NCBI GenBank assembly: GCA_937871355.1 | Contig: CALMPX010000137.1 | Location: forward strand, 1 to 5,896 | Direction of reading: 5' to 3' | Source: an uncultured Bdellovibrio sp. | GTDB lineage: Bacteria > Bdellovibrionota > Bdellovibrionia > Bdellovibrionales > Bdellovibrionaceae | Length of the DNA: 5,896 bases | The notes under the pieces: generated by a model | Database searches by the model: none | What the model saw: the letters and a program-made list of their open reading frames with translations, nothing else | What the model was told of the DNA's origin: nothing | Made by a program: the position numbers and the translations under genes | Shown here: positions 1-5,896 of the stretch, piece after piece | Layout: every line of letters begins with the position of its first letter | Numbering within the stretch: position 1 is the stretch's first letter

Positions 1-49
1 TATGTTTTTTCCGCTTATTATTAAGCTATCAGTTTAAACACCAATTTAT

Positions 50-53
50 GGAG
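50..53 (+). promoter_or_regulatory. Ribosome-binding site of the cytochrome-like gene
   Basis: GGAG lies nine bases before the ATG at 63. It supports that start over the second in-frame ATG at 72, which would be 18 bases away. The rest of the 62-base leader is AT-rich; I see no convincing -35/-10 pair in it, so the promoter may lie left of the window. Confidence 0.65.
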
Positions 54-62
54 TAGTGATCT

Positions 63-1781
63 ATGAAATTTATGAATTTATTTATTTTATCGGCTGTCAG
101 CATAACTGCAATCGCGGCTCATTCGGAAACTTTAGATTATTCTAAATTGAATGCCATTTTCTATTCGATTCCCAAATACAAACAAATTATCGAATTAGAT
201 GAGCAACGTTGGACTAAAAAATTTAATGACTCTTCTCGGTTTGATTTCTTAGTTAAATTTTACGCGGCAACGACCCGCTCAACTTCGAATACCAAACAAA
301 TTCACTCGGCCTGCTTCACCGGAGATTCAAAAGTAATCATCGAGAAATTCTTTAACAGCAGCTTACCTGTGAAAAACTTTTTAAAAGTTCATGCTAAACA
401 AAGTTTTGATGGAAAGACCATCGGCATCACGATGATACCGTCAGATCAAAAAGCGGCTAAAACAAATTTATATCACTTCCGTTTAAATAACTGTTTGGAA
501 GCGGGAAAAAGTCAGACTTTCACTTTCGATGAACAAAAAATCGTAAAAAACTTTGATTACGATCGCATGCCAGCTCAATTTAAAGATGATAAATTACCAA
601 ACCTTCCCCATGCGACTAAAAAATTAACAGGCTTTGAAGTTTTAGATGTTTTATCCCCTGAGGCTGAGAAAACAGCAAATAAGATGAAATTGCCTCGCTA
701 TAAATTGCGTGGTGACTACACGAAGTACGATATTAAACCCACTGATCATCCTTGGAAAAATATCGATATCAGAACTCAAGCGGGCAAAGAAAAATTCGCT
801 CGTGATACTCTCTACTTCTTCTTCAAAGGTATGGCCGATCAAAGCCCTCGCGCTGATTTAAACTTTATCTCGGCCAACAATAGATTAACTCATTGGTGCG
901 AAATGCCTTGGCTTCAAGTGGGAGAATCTGGTCGTGAAGCGATTCACGGTCTCACTAAAGAGCGTGATATCGAGAGCAGTGCGATGTATCCAAATATCGA
1001 CAAAGGAGCCAACTGGGGCATCGGATATTACAATGCAACCGGTTGTAAAACGATTGGACAAATTTGGGGGGATCAAAATACTCAGATAGCTCAGCCCAAT
1101 TTCGTGATTCCGTTTCCAGATGGAACGATGTCAGCGAAAATTTTATTCTCCACTTCACCTTCGAAATTTCTAAAAGATTCCTTCGCTCTTCGCGCTAACA
1201 TCAGCGGACCTGGTGAAACATTCCGTTCGATTCAAAAATTAAGAATGATTCAAATCGATATCTCGGTCAAAGACAGTCGCATTCCTGGCGCGCGTCCTCA
1301 AGCCGATAACTGGATCATGACAACTTATTATTTCGAACCCACTTACAAGTGGGATTTTGCCAATGAATTCACGAGCCCTGATGTTCAAGGCCTCATGCAC
1401 ATGAGACCCATTGGTATTCAGTCTGGTTTCGATGCCGAGACCAGCACCATTTTCGCCGGTGCCGTAGCCAACTCTGTCGACAACGTTAAGTGGGGTACGG
1501 GAAAATTATTAAATGGACCCGGAGATAATCGCAAGAGCTCTTGTATGGGATGTCACGGAACAGCGGGAACACCTTACAACACTCAATTTAAAATGGTTCC
1601 CGGAGTCTTAGATGATGCGATGTTTGCCGCTTCTAGAAAAAGCTATAACTTAGATTTCAGTCAGCAATTAGCTTTCGCTAAACGTAATTTTGAAACTCAG
1701 CCCGTTAGTGGAAAAGATATTCCTCATCCTCCAGTGAGCACTCCAGGGCCGCTCATTCAGGAAAAAAATCCAAACCATTAA
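63..1781 (+). CDS. Exported single-heme c-type cytochrome-like protein
   Basis: A 572-residue protein that is probably periplasmic. Residues 1-21 form a signal peptide: Lys2, a hydrophobic core, and an A-H-S cleavage site before Glu22. A heme c attachment motif, CMGCH, occupies 494-498, so one covalent heme is expected. Only 74 residues follow it. Candidate sixth ligands there are Met511, Met520 and His555, and the spacing to both Mets is short for a classical cytochrome c fold. The N-terminal part (22-180) has Cys84 and Cys144; the central part (about 245-435) has Cys279 and Cys328. The central block holds HWCEMPWL, GESGREAIHGLT, a GIGYYNATG segment, FPDGTMSAKILF and RMIQIDISVKD. From memory this block recurs in proteobacterial heme proteins usually annotated as hypothetical or cytochrome c family; I cannot name a reaction. 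The tail is proline-rich (PHPPVSTPGP). The stop overlaps that of the convergent rhomboid gene. CDS certain; heme binding likely; role unknown. Confidence 0.9.
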   Translation: MKFMNLFILSAVSITAIAAHSETLDYSKLNAIFYSIPKYKQIIELDEQRWTKKFNDSSRFDFLVKFYAATTRSTSNTKQIHSACFTGDSKVIIEKFFNSSLPVKNFLKVHAKQSFDGKTIGITMIPSDQKAAKTNLYHFRLNNCLEAGKSQTFTFDEQKIVKNFDYDRMPAQFKDDKLPNLPHATKKLTGFEVLDVLSPEAEKTANKMKLPRYKLRGDYTKYDIKPTDHPWKNIDIRTQAGKEKFARDTLYFFFKGMADQSPRADLNFISANNRLTHWCEMPWLQVGESGREAIHGLTKERDIESSAMYPNIDKGANWGIGYYNATGCKTIGQIWGDQNTQIAQPNFVIPFPDGTMSAKILFSTSPSKFLKDSFALRANISGPGETFRSIQKLRMIQIDISVKDSRIPGARPQADNWIMTTYYFEPTYKWDFANEFTSPDVQGLMHMRPIGIQSGFDAETSTIFAGAVANSVDNVKWGTGKLLNGPGDNRKSSCMGCHGTAGTPYNTQFKMVPGVLDDAMFAASRKSYNLDFSQQLAFAKRNFETQPVSGKDIPHPPVSTPGPLIQEKNPNH

Positions 1782-2719
1782 TATTCAAGAGCTTGTTGCT
1801 TTAAATGGGAATAACTGCGATAAATTATTCCCATCGTTAATCCGCATAAGGCTCCACCAATATGAGCACTGTGAGCCACCGAATTGGTCACGCCTTGAGT
1901 ATCGATCAGAACATTGGTAAAATCCGTTAGCAGGTAAATGGGAAATAACAAATAAGCGGGTAAAAAAATAGTCCCGTGACCTGAGGGTGATGGCGAAATA
2001 AAATAGGACCAATGGATATTTTCGTTGGCTTTAACGGCACATAAAAAAGCCATCAGTGCGCTGACTGATCCACTTGCACCGATCAGTGGAAGACTCATGG
2101 TGTCGCAAAACAAAAGATAAGCTAAGCCCGAAGAAAATCCTCCTAATATATACACCGAGATAATCCATCCGGCACTCACAAATGATTGTAGTACAGATGC
2201 AATCAAAAGTAAAAAAACGATATTAGAAAACAAATGAAAAAGACTCGCATGAGTAAACTGGTACGTGATCCAATTCATGATTGATCTTGATTCATGACTT
2301 AAACCATAAATTTCCTGTGTTGAGTTTTTAAAAATTTTTTTCAGATGAGATAACACTGTTTTATTCTGTGCGATCTGAACTTGATCACCGGAAAAATCCA
2401 TAGACTGAGCTCGGCTCCAAAATTGACGATCTTTAATAAACAAAAAAGGATCGTCTGCTATTTTTAGCGCCATTTTGTCTCGCACAATTGGATCCTGCGA
2501 TTCAATGTGCATTTGATTCATGACTGTTAAGTTAGAACTCTTTTTCAAAAACTTAACATCGGCATCAAAACTTGTTTCCGTGGGCTGCGTCAGTCCAATA
2601 AAAAAATGAACAAAAAGATTCAACAAAACCAACATAAATGCCGGCGCAAAGAACCATCGCTGGATACCCTCGTCGGTGAGGTGTTCTTTTTTAAGAAAAA
2701 TATTGCCCGGTAATATCAT
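1778..2719 (-). CDS. Rhomboid-family intramembrane serine protease with long first loop
   Basis: A 313-residue inner-membrane protease of the rhomboid family, which cuts substrates within or next to their membrane segment using a Ser-His dyad. The dyad is visible: Ser216 in GASG at the start of a membrane helix, and His286 in AHIGG in the last helix. The oxyanion residues match the GlpG HxxxN pattern: His162 and Asn166 in FTHASLFHLFSN. Predicted membrane segments lie at about 27-44, 152-180, 186-204, 211-229, 250-271 and 278-303, giving the six-helix core. Roughly 105 hydrophilic residues (about 45-150, no cysteine) separate segments 1 and 2, longer than the equivalent GlpG loop. The start ATG overlaps the upstream RDD stop as ATGA and follows a purine-rich GGAAAAAA stretch, so coupled translation is likely. 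Nothing indicates the substrate. With all catalytic residues present, it should be an active protease rather than an iRhom-like pseudoenzyme. Confidence 0.93.
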   Translation of the reverse strand: MILPGNIFLKKEHLTDEGIQRWFFAPAFMLVLLNLFVHFFIGLTQPTETSFDADVKFLKKSSNLTVMNQMHIESQDPIVRDKMALKIADDPFLFIKDRQFWSRAQSMDFSGDQVQIAQNKTVLSHLKKIFKNSTQEIYGLSHESRSIMNWITYQFTHASLFHLFSNIVFLLLIASVLQSFVSAGWIISVYILGGFSSGLAYLLFCDTMSLPLIGASGSVSALMAFLCAVKANENIHWSYFISPSPSGHGTIFLPAYLLFPIYLLTDFTNVLIDTQGVTNSVAHSAHIGGALCGLTMGIIYRSYSHLKQQALEY

Positions 2720-3771
2720 TTATTTTTTCCAATATATTCTAATAATTTATTTTTAAGTATTTGCGGTGATAGATCCTGTGTTTTTTCTGATGCAACTGTG
2801 CGCTCATCTAAAACCGAACAAAGATCGGATTTAATTCCATGACCGCAGGCATATTTAAAATATTCAGCCTGATTCATTCCGCTATCGACATTTTTTTGGC
2901 CGATGTAATATTTAACAAAGTACGCCAATGAGATATTATTGGGATCATTCTCATTTTTTTGACCGATCTTCATTTTATTGAAAACCTCGTCGGCTTCGCT
3001 TAAAGCACAATCATCCGAAGTCAAATTATTCAAAGCTAATACAGTTTTCAAGCGCTCTTCTTGATTTTGATTTTCGATCACGAAGCACTTTTTTTCTTTG
3101 GTTTCATTTAACGAAGCCACTTGAATCTTATGAAGTAAAACATCATGTGATTGTATAATCGAGAAAATTAAAATTAAAGAGACAAAACACATCAAGGCCG
3201 AAACACTAGCTGATAAATATTTTTTATCTGTATCGTAAAAAACAAATCCTGATGCCGGATAAGTTTCATTTTTCGACGAAGAAATCTCTTCCTCCGGAAC
3301 CAAAGTCATCACATCGCACTCACTTAGGCGATCGTAAAAAGTTCGGTGTTTGTTATGATAAATAACAGCCAAAAATGGCAAACCAAAAAAAATAATTGAA
3401 CTGACGAATCCTATTTGACGAAACCAGATTTGAAAAAATAAATTTGACGGCTTCTGATCAAACGACACATACAATTTTAAAAAAATTTGCCCAGGCGTTG
3501 CTCGGTTGAAATAAATAAAAACAGCCTGCAAACCCGTAAAAAGTAGAACTGCAAATACGGCCAGTTGAATCATAATTACATTCGATCCACTCGTTGATCT
3601 ACTGATAAGTGAAACGGAATCTTTAAAAAACATCACGATAAAAAAAGCAACGACTGGTGATAGGATAAAGTAATCGAGCATGGCTGAAAAGAATCGCGAA
3701 AAAGCCGGTGCATAATAGGTTTTTTTTACGGTTTCAGAATGAATGTCTTCGCTTATATTTGGATATACCAT
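2716..3771 (-). CDS. RDD-family membrane protein with C-terminal soluble Cys-containing domain
   Basis: A 351-residue membrane protein. Residues about 20-155 resemble an RDD domain: Arg26 and Asp33 in the first helix (SRFFSAMLD), the ATPGQIFLKL turn at 91-100 that follows helix two, a RQIGF helix near 118, and YDRLS at 146-150 with the last conserved Asp147. Membrane segments are near 29-49, 65-87, 121-138 and, outside the RDD core, 188-207. The remaining 140 residues are soluble and hold Cys229, Cys255, Cys309 and Cys318. The stretch EYFKYACGHGIKSDLC resembles a Sel1/TPR-like helical hairpin with its two cysteines, but one weak repeat is not enough to assign the fold. RDD proteins are mostly of unknown function; some have been linked to ion transport. 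The gene is translationally coupled to the rhomboid gene downstream, suggesting joint function in the membrane. No strong Shine-Dalgarno precedes the ATG, which overlaps a small inverted repeat. Confidence 0.85.
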   Translation of the reverse strand: MVYPNISEDIHSETVKKTYYAPAFSRFFSAMLDYFILSPVVAFFIVMFFKDSVSLISRSTSGSNVIMIQLAVFAVLLFTGLQAVFIYFNRATPGQIFLKLYVSFDQKPSNLFFQIWFRQIGFVSSIIFFGLPFLAVIYHNKHRTFYDRLSECDVMTLVPEEEISSSKNETYPASGFVFYDTDKKYLSASVSALMCFVSLILIFSIIQSHDVLLHKIQVASLNETKEKKCFVIENQNQEERLKTVLALNNLTSDDCALSEADEVFNKMKIGQKNENDPNNISLAYFVKYYIGQKNVDSGMNQAEYFKYACGHGIKSDLCSVLDERTVASEKTQDLSPQILKNKLLEYIGKNK

Positions 3772-3790
3772 GAGCTACTTATCGGCTCAT
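3770..3790. repeat. Small inverted repeat at the RDD gene start
   Basis: ATGAGC and GCTCAT form a perfect 6-bp stem around a 9-base loop. The arm at 3770-3775 contains two bases of the RDD start codon (ATG at 3771-3769, minus strand). On the + strand the stem is followed by TTTT, but no + strand gene ends here, so a terminator role is unlikely. In the minus-strand mRNA it could partly hide the start codon. The same bases contain a three-codon reading frame, ATG AGC CGA TAA (3790-3779), ending seven bases before the RDD ATG. It is short and may be chance. Confidence 0.35.
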
Positions 3791-3805
3791 TTTGATATTT
3801 AATAA

Positions 3806-3822
3806 GTCTAGTTCAGGTCTAG
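3806..3822. repeat. Paired GTCTAG hexamers in the RCC1-RDD gap
   Basis: GTCTAG occurs at 3806-3811 and 3817-3822, an 11-bp period close to one helical turn, and each copy holds the palindrome CTAG. This could be a regulator site upstream of the RDD-rhomboid pair, or coincidence. No recognisable promoter is well placed beside it: TTGAAA occurs twice on the minus strand near 3828-3848, but no good -10 follows at the right spacing. The 75-bp gap also lacks a hairpin plus T-run terminating the RCC1 gene. Confidence 0.2.
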
Positions 3823-3846
3823 CCGAATCGATTTCAATTATATTTT

Positions 3847-5730
3847 TCAAAGTCCATTCACTGTGCGTATGGTCATTTCATTATATCCGGTCTGACCATA
3901 ATAATTTCCTCCGGTACATAAAACATTTCCCGATGAATTAATAACACAGAGACCGTCATTATAGGATCCAGTGCCTAAACTAACAAGGTTATTCTGATTC
4001 AGTCTTAACACGGGCACAGAGCTTGAAATAATATTTCCGTTACCAAGTTGACCATAACTATTGTTACCCCAGCATTTGGCCGTTTGATTCGTTAGTAAGG
4101 CGCAAAAATTTGTTATTCCACTATTGATTTGCGTGACGTCTGCTAATCCTACAACTAGGGTCGGAGTTAATCGATTAATAACTGTCCCGTCGCCGAGTTG
4201 CCCGTTTGTGTTGGCTCCCCAACACTTAACCGTCTGATTATTTATAAGTGCGCAGACAGCGTTATTTCCAACCATAACTTGTGTCACATTAGTTAATCCG
4301 ACGACAGAAACAGGAGTCGATCTGTCCGTTGTCGTTCCGTCTCCAAGTTGTCCACCCGAATTATCTCCCCAACATTTGACTGTGGTATCGTTTAATAAGG
4401 CACACACCGTACTTCCCATCGCTGACAATTGAGTGACTCCGGTCAGTCCAATAACAGATACGGCCGTTGCCTTTTGAGCTGTGGTTCCATCACCAACTTG
4501 GCCATCAAGATTATAACCCCAGCATTTGACAGTGGTATCGCTTAGTAACACACAAGCATTAAAGAATCCCGCGACCACTTGAGTGGCCGATGAGATTCCA
4601 GATACGAATACCGGAGTACTCCTTTGAATAAAGGTTCCATCTCCTAAATTATTAAACATATTATCGCCCCAACACTTGACTGTACCGCCAGTGATGACCG
4701 CACAGCCAAAATGATATCCTAAAGAAATATTTAAAGCTGTCGATATACCAGATACATTCGTTGGCGTATTACGACGCAGACTTGTGCCATCACCTAAATT
4801 ACCATTGCCATTTAAACCCCAGCATTTAATTGTGCCATCACTGATTAAAACACAAGTCCCATATTCATCTTGAGCCACTTGAACAGCTGATGAAATTCCA
4901 GCGACCGTAACTGGAGCAATTTGGTAGGCATAAGTTCCATCGCCTAGTTTAGTGTTAGATCCCCAGCATTTCACAGTTTTAAAGTCATTCAGCAGAGCAC
5001 AAGGTTTGCCGTGACCTCTTGATAATTGCGAGACTGATGTTCCTAAGGCCGACACTGAAACAGGAATAGAGCTATTATTTACGGTGCCATCTCCGAGCTG
5101 ACCAAGTTCATTATTACCCCAACACTTAACCGATGAATCGGTCAATTTTGCACAGGTCGAATACTCATAAGCATAAATATTTGAAACGGCCATCGCTCCT
5201 GAAACAGCAACCGGTGTATTTCTTTGAGTAGTTGTACCATCTCCAAGTTGTCCAATTGAATTATCGCCCCAACATTTAACATCATTACTATTCACCAGAG
5301 CACAAGTATGATTGACTCCAGCTGAAACCTGACTGGCATTACTAATTCCAGAAACCGTCACGGGAGTTAATCTTTGCGTGGTCGTGCCATCACCTAATTG
5401 ACCGTAAGAGTTATCGCCCCAACATTTAATGGTGGAATCTTGCAAGAAAGCACAAGCAAAATTGTTTCCGACAGAAACAGTCCAAGCATTTGAAATACCA
5501 GAAACTAAAACAGCTGTAACACTATTAGTGGTTGTACCATTTCCTAATTGACCGTAATTATTAGCACCACGACATTTTATAGATCTATTACTTAAAACTG
5601 CGCATGTATTACTTCCACCAACTGATAAACCAATTGCACCTGAAATATCACTTGAAATCACAGGTAGATCACGACTGGTGGTGGTTCCATCGCCTAGTTG
5701 TCCATTGTAATTATCGCCCCAGCATTTCAT
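3847..5730 (-). CDS. RCC1-repeat (beta-propeller) secreted protein, 5' end missing
   Basis: The 627 residues from the only usable ATG consist almost wholly of RCC1-type repeats, which fold as propeller blades and usually bind proteins. Repeats begin at x-K-C-W-G at residues 1, 51, 101, 151, 201, 253, 301, 351, 401, 451, 501, 551 and 603. Each reads roughly KCWGxNxxGQLGDGTxxxRxTPVxVSGIS, then CALLxDxT before the next KC. Every Cys belongs to a pair 10-11 residues apart across the repeat boundary (43/53, 93/103 up to 595/605), fitting disulfides in an exported protein. Repeat 2 has Arg for Trp (KCRG) and the last, shortened repeat has LCTG. The C-terminus ends in NGL with no anchor or sorting signal. 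The ATG at 5730 is not a true start: it sits inside a repeat, and RCC1 sequence (HTCALQDDGT) continues upstream. The frame stays open to a TGA at 5892-5890 without ATG, GTG or TTG, so signal peptide and start are lost. The target is unknown. Confidence 0.85.
   Translation of the reverse strand: MKCWGDNYNGQLGDGTTTSRDLPVISSDISGAIGLSVGGSNTCAVLSNRSIKCRGANNYGQLGNGTTTNSVTAVLVSGISNAWTVSVGNNFACAFLQDSTIKCWGDNSYGQLGDGTTTQRLTPVTVSGISNASQVSAGVNHTCALVNSNDVKCWGDNSIGQLGDGTTTQRNTPVAVSGAMAVSNIYAYEYSTCAKLTDSSVKCWGNNELGQLGDGTVNNSSIPVSVSALGTSVSQLSRGHGKPCALLNDFKTVKCWGSNTKLGDGTYAYQIAPVTVAGISSAVQVAQDEYGTCVLISDGTIKCWGLNGNGNLGDGTSLRRNTPTNVSGISTALNISLGYHFGCAVITGGTVKCWGDNMFNNLGDGTFIQRSTPVFVSGISSATQVVAGFFNACVLLSDTTVKCWGYNLDGQVGDGTTAQKATAVSVIGLTGVTQLSAMGSTVCALLNDTTVKCWGDNSGGQLGDGTTTDRSTPVSVVGLTNVTQVMVGNNAVCALINNQTVKCWGANTNGQLGDGTVINRLTPTLVVGLADVTQINSGITNFCALLTNQTAKCWGNNSYGQLGNGNIISSSVPVLRLNQNNLVSLGTGSYNDGLCVINSSGNVLCTGGNYYGQTGYNEMTIRTVNGL
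3847..5730 (-). repeat. Tandem array of about 150-bp coding repeats
   Basis: The RCC1 repeats are close to exactly 150 bp each. Repeats 1-5 and 7-12 keep a 50-codon step. Repeat 5 gains two codons near its end (NDFKT) and repeat 6 loses two (SNTKLGDG), restoring the register. Repeats 1-8 mostly carry SGIS after the central strand, whereas 9-11 share VxGLTxVTQ-like sequence and NDTT/NNQT tails, suggesting later duplication or conversion among neighbours. The DNA copies have diverged, so this is an old array rather than a fresh expansion. Confidence 0.8.
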
Positions 5731-5805
5731 TGTTCCATCATCCTGAAGGGCACAGGTATGACTCCAGTTTGAAGCAATACCTGTTGTTGCGGCATTACTA
5801 ACACC
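5731..5805 (-). pseudogene. Upstream RCC1 coding remnant without start codon
   Basis: This continues the RCC1 frame in place. It encodes GVSNAATTG followed by HTCALQDDGT, matching the second half of a repeat (compare GISNASQV and HTCAL in repeat 3), and supplies the cysteine that pairs with Cys3 of the ORF. Resemblance may extend to about 5845 (TVTPGAVSISLSAT), but that part is weak. Further right, the minus-strand frame is simply antisense to the J-domain sequence and reaches TGA at 5892-5890. No signal peptide or start codon exists, so the gene is broken, or the assembly is joined wrongly here. Confidence 0.65.
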
Positions 5806-5845
5806 TGTCGCTGATAAACTTATTGAAACAGCACCCGGTGTTACC
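5806..5845. other. Head-to-head junction between RCC1 and J-domain coding sequence
   Basis: Minus-strand RCC1 similarity is clear up to 5805, and + strand J-domain similarity is clear from about 5846 and likely from 5831. The breakpoint therefore falls in this interval. Both genes point away from each other, and both lack start codons, ribosome-binding sites and any intergenic promoter region. No insertion-sequence end or target-site duplication is visible. A chimeric contig end fits best; an inversion breakpoint is the biological alternative. Confidence 0.6.
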
Positions 5846-5896
5846 GTTGACGATATTAAAAAAGCATATCGGAAAATGGCAAGAAAATATCATCCA
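5831..5896 (+). CDS. DnaJ-type J-domain fragment, 5' truncated, runs off the window
   Basis: The + strand reads APGVTVDD then IKKAYRKMARKYHP. This is J-domain helix II with its basic, Hsp70-contacting face (KKAYRK, RK) and the first two residues of the HPD motif, whose Asp would be the next codon beyond the window. J-domain proteins stimulate the ATPase of DnaK-type chaperones; DnaJ and CbpA are the common bacterial types, and too little is visible to choose. Helix I (usually a DYYxxLGV-like stretch) is absent: the preceding codons in frame read LTPVADKLIET, which is antisense of the RCC1 gene. The frame is open leftward to a TGA at 5759-5761 and contains no ATG, GTG or TTG before the internal ATG at 5876. 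So the gene lacks its 5' end at the join with the RCC1 sequence. Homology is strong for its length; whether it is a functional gene in the organism cannot be seen. Confidence 0.7.

Noticed and set aside
1..62. Promoter for the cytochrome-like gene
   Set aside because: AT-rich words such as TATTAT and TTTAAA occur, but none pairs with a convincing -35 box at 16-18 bp.
651..1158. Three short minus-strand frames inside the cytochrome-like gene
   Set aside because: They overlap each other and a well-supported + strand gene, with no independent coding signal.
1785..2012. 75-residue minus-strand frame inside the rhomboid gene
   Set aside because: It is an out-of-frame shadow of the rhomboid C-terminus, which carries the catalytic His and clear membrane helices.
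1778..2719. Rhombosortase acting on the RCC1 protein
   Set aside because: The RCC1 protein ends in NGL with no GlyGly-CTERM-like tail or terminal membrane helix, so the substrate signal is missing.
2640..3720. Shared APAF motif near the N-termini of the rhomboid (FFAPAF) and RDD (YYAPAF) proteins
   Set aside because: Four to five residues before a hydrophobic helix is too little to infer a common signal or ancestry.
3847..5730. Regular 150-bp repeats considered as CRISPR or satellite DNA
   Set aside because: They keep one open reading frame, vary mostly at non-structural residues, and match RCC1 blades. There is no spacer/direct-repeat pattern.
5604..5801. 65-residue open frame on the + strand
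   Set aside because: It is antisense to RCC1 repeats, has no homology I recognise and no ribosome-binding site. It is a shadow of the repeat coding.
5876..5896. Internal ATG at 5876 as start of the J-domain gene
   Set aside because: It falls inside helix II (RKMARK); starting there would remove most of the J-domain, so it is not a true start.

Overview
The window is AT-rich bacterial DNA carrying four protein-coding genes and a damaged-looking right edge. Gene content (a single-heme periplasmic cytochrome-like protein, an RDD membrane protein, a rhomboid protease and a large secreted RCC1-repeat protein with paired cysteines) points to a diderm bacterium. The low GC, short gaps and secreted Cys/Trp-rich RCC1 repeats would suit a Bdellovibrionota-like or related deltaproteobacterial-grade lineage, but this is inference from gene style and no marker gene is present.

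Layout. 1-62: short leader with a good ribosome-binding site but no convincing promoter. 63-1781 (+): exported c-type heme protein with its single CXXCH near the C-terminus. 1778-2719 (-): rhomboid intramembrane serine protease with all catalytic residues and a long loop after its first membrane segment; its stop codon overlaps the cytochrome gene's stop codon in the palindrome TTAA. 2716-3771 (-): RDD-family membrane protein with a C-terminal soluble domain, joined to the rhomboid gene by an ATGA stop/start overlap. 3772-3846: 75-bp gap with a small hairpin at the RDD start codon and two GTCTAG copies, but no clear terminator. 3847-5730 (-): array of 13 RCC1 repeats of about 50 residues, each predicted to carry one disulfide. 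Its coding similarity continues upstream to at least 5805, but no start codon or signal peptide is found.

Right edge. On the + strand, 5831-5896 encodes an unmistakable DnaJ J-domain fragment, running from the loop after helix I to the HP of the HPD motif. It too has no start codon. The two coding regions meet head to head with both 5' ends missing and no intergenic DNA. This is best explained as a chimeric join (assembly or amplification artefact at a contig end) or a real rearrangement that broke both genes.

Working together. The rhomboid and RDD proteins are very probably co-translated and act in the same inner membrane. The RCC1 gene lies upstream in the same direction and could share a transcript, but a functional link is only a guess. 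The cytochrome-like gene is a separate convergent unit. I do not see a clear new defence or mobile system; the most unusual items are the head-to-head J-domain/RCC1 join and the disulfide-stapled 13-repeat propeller protein.
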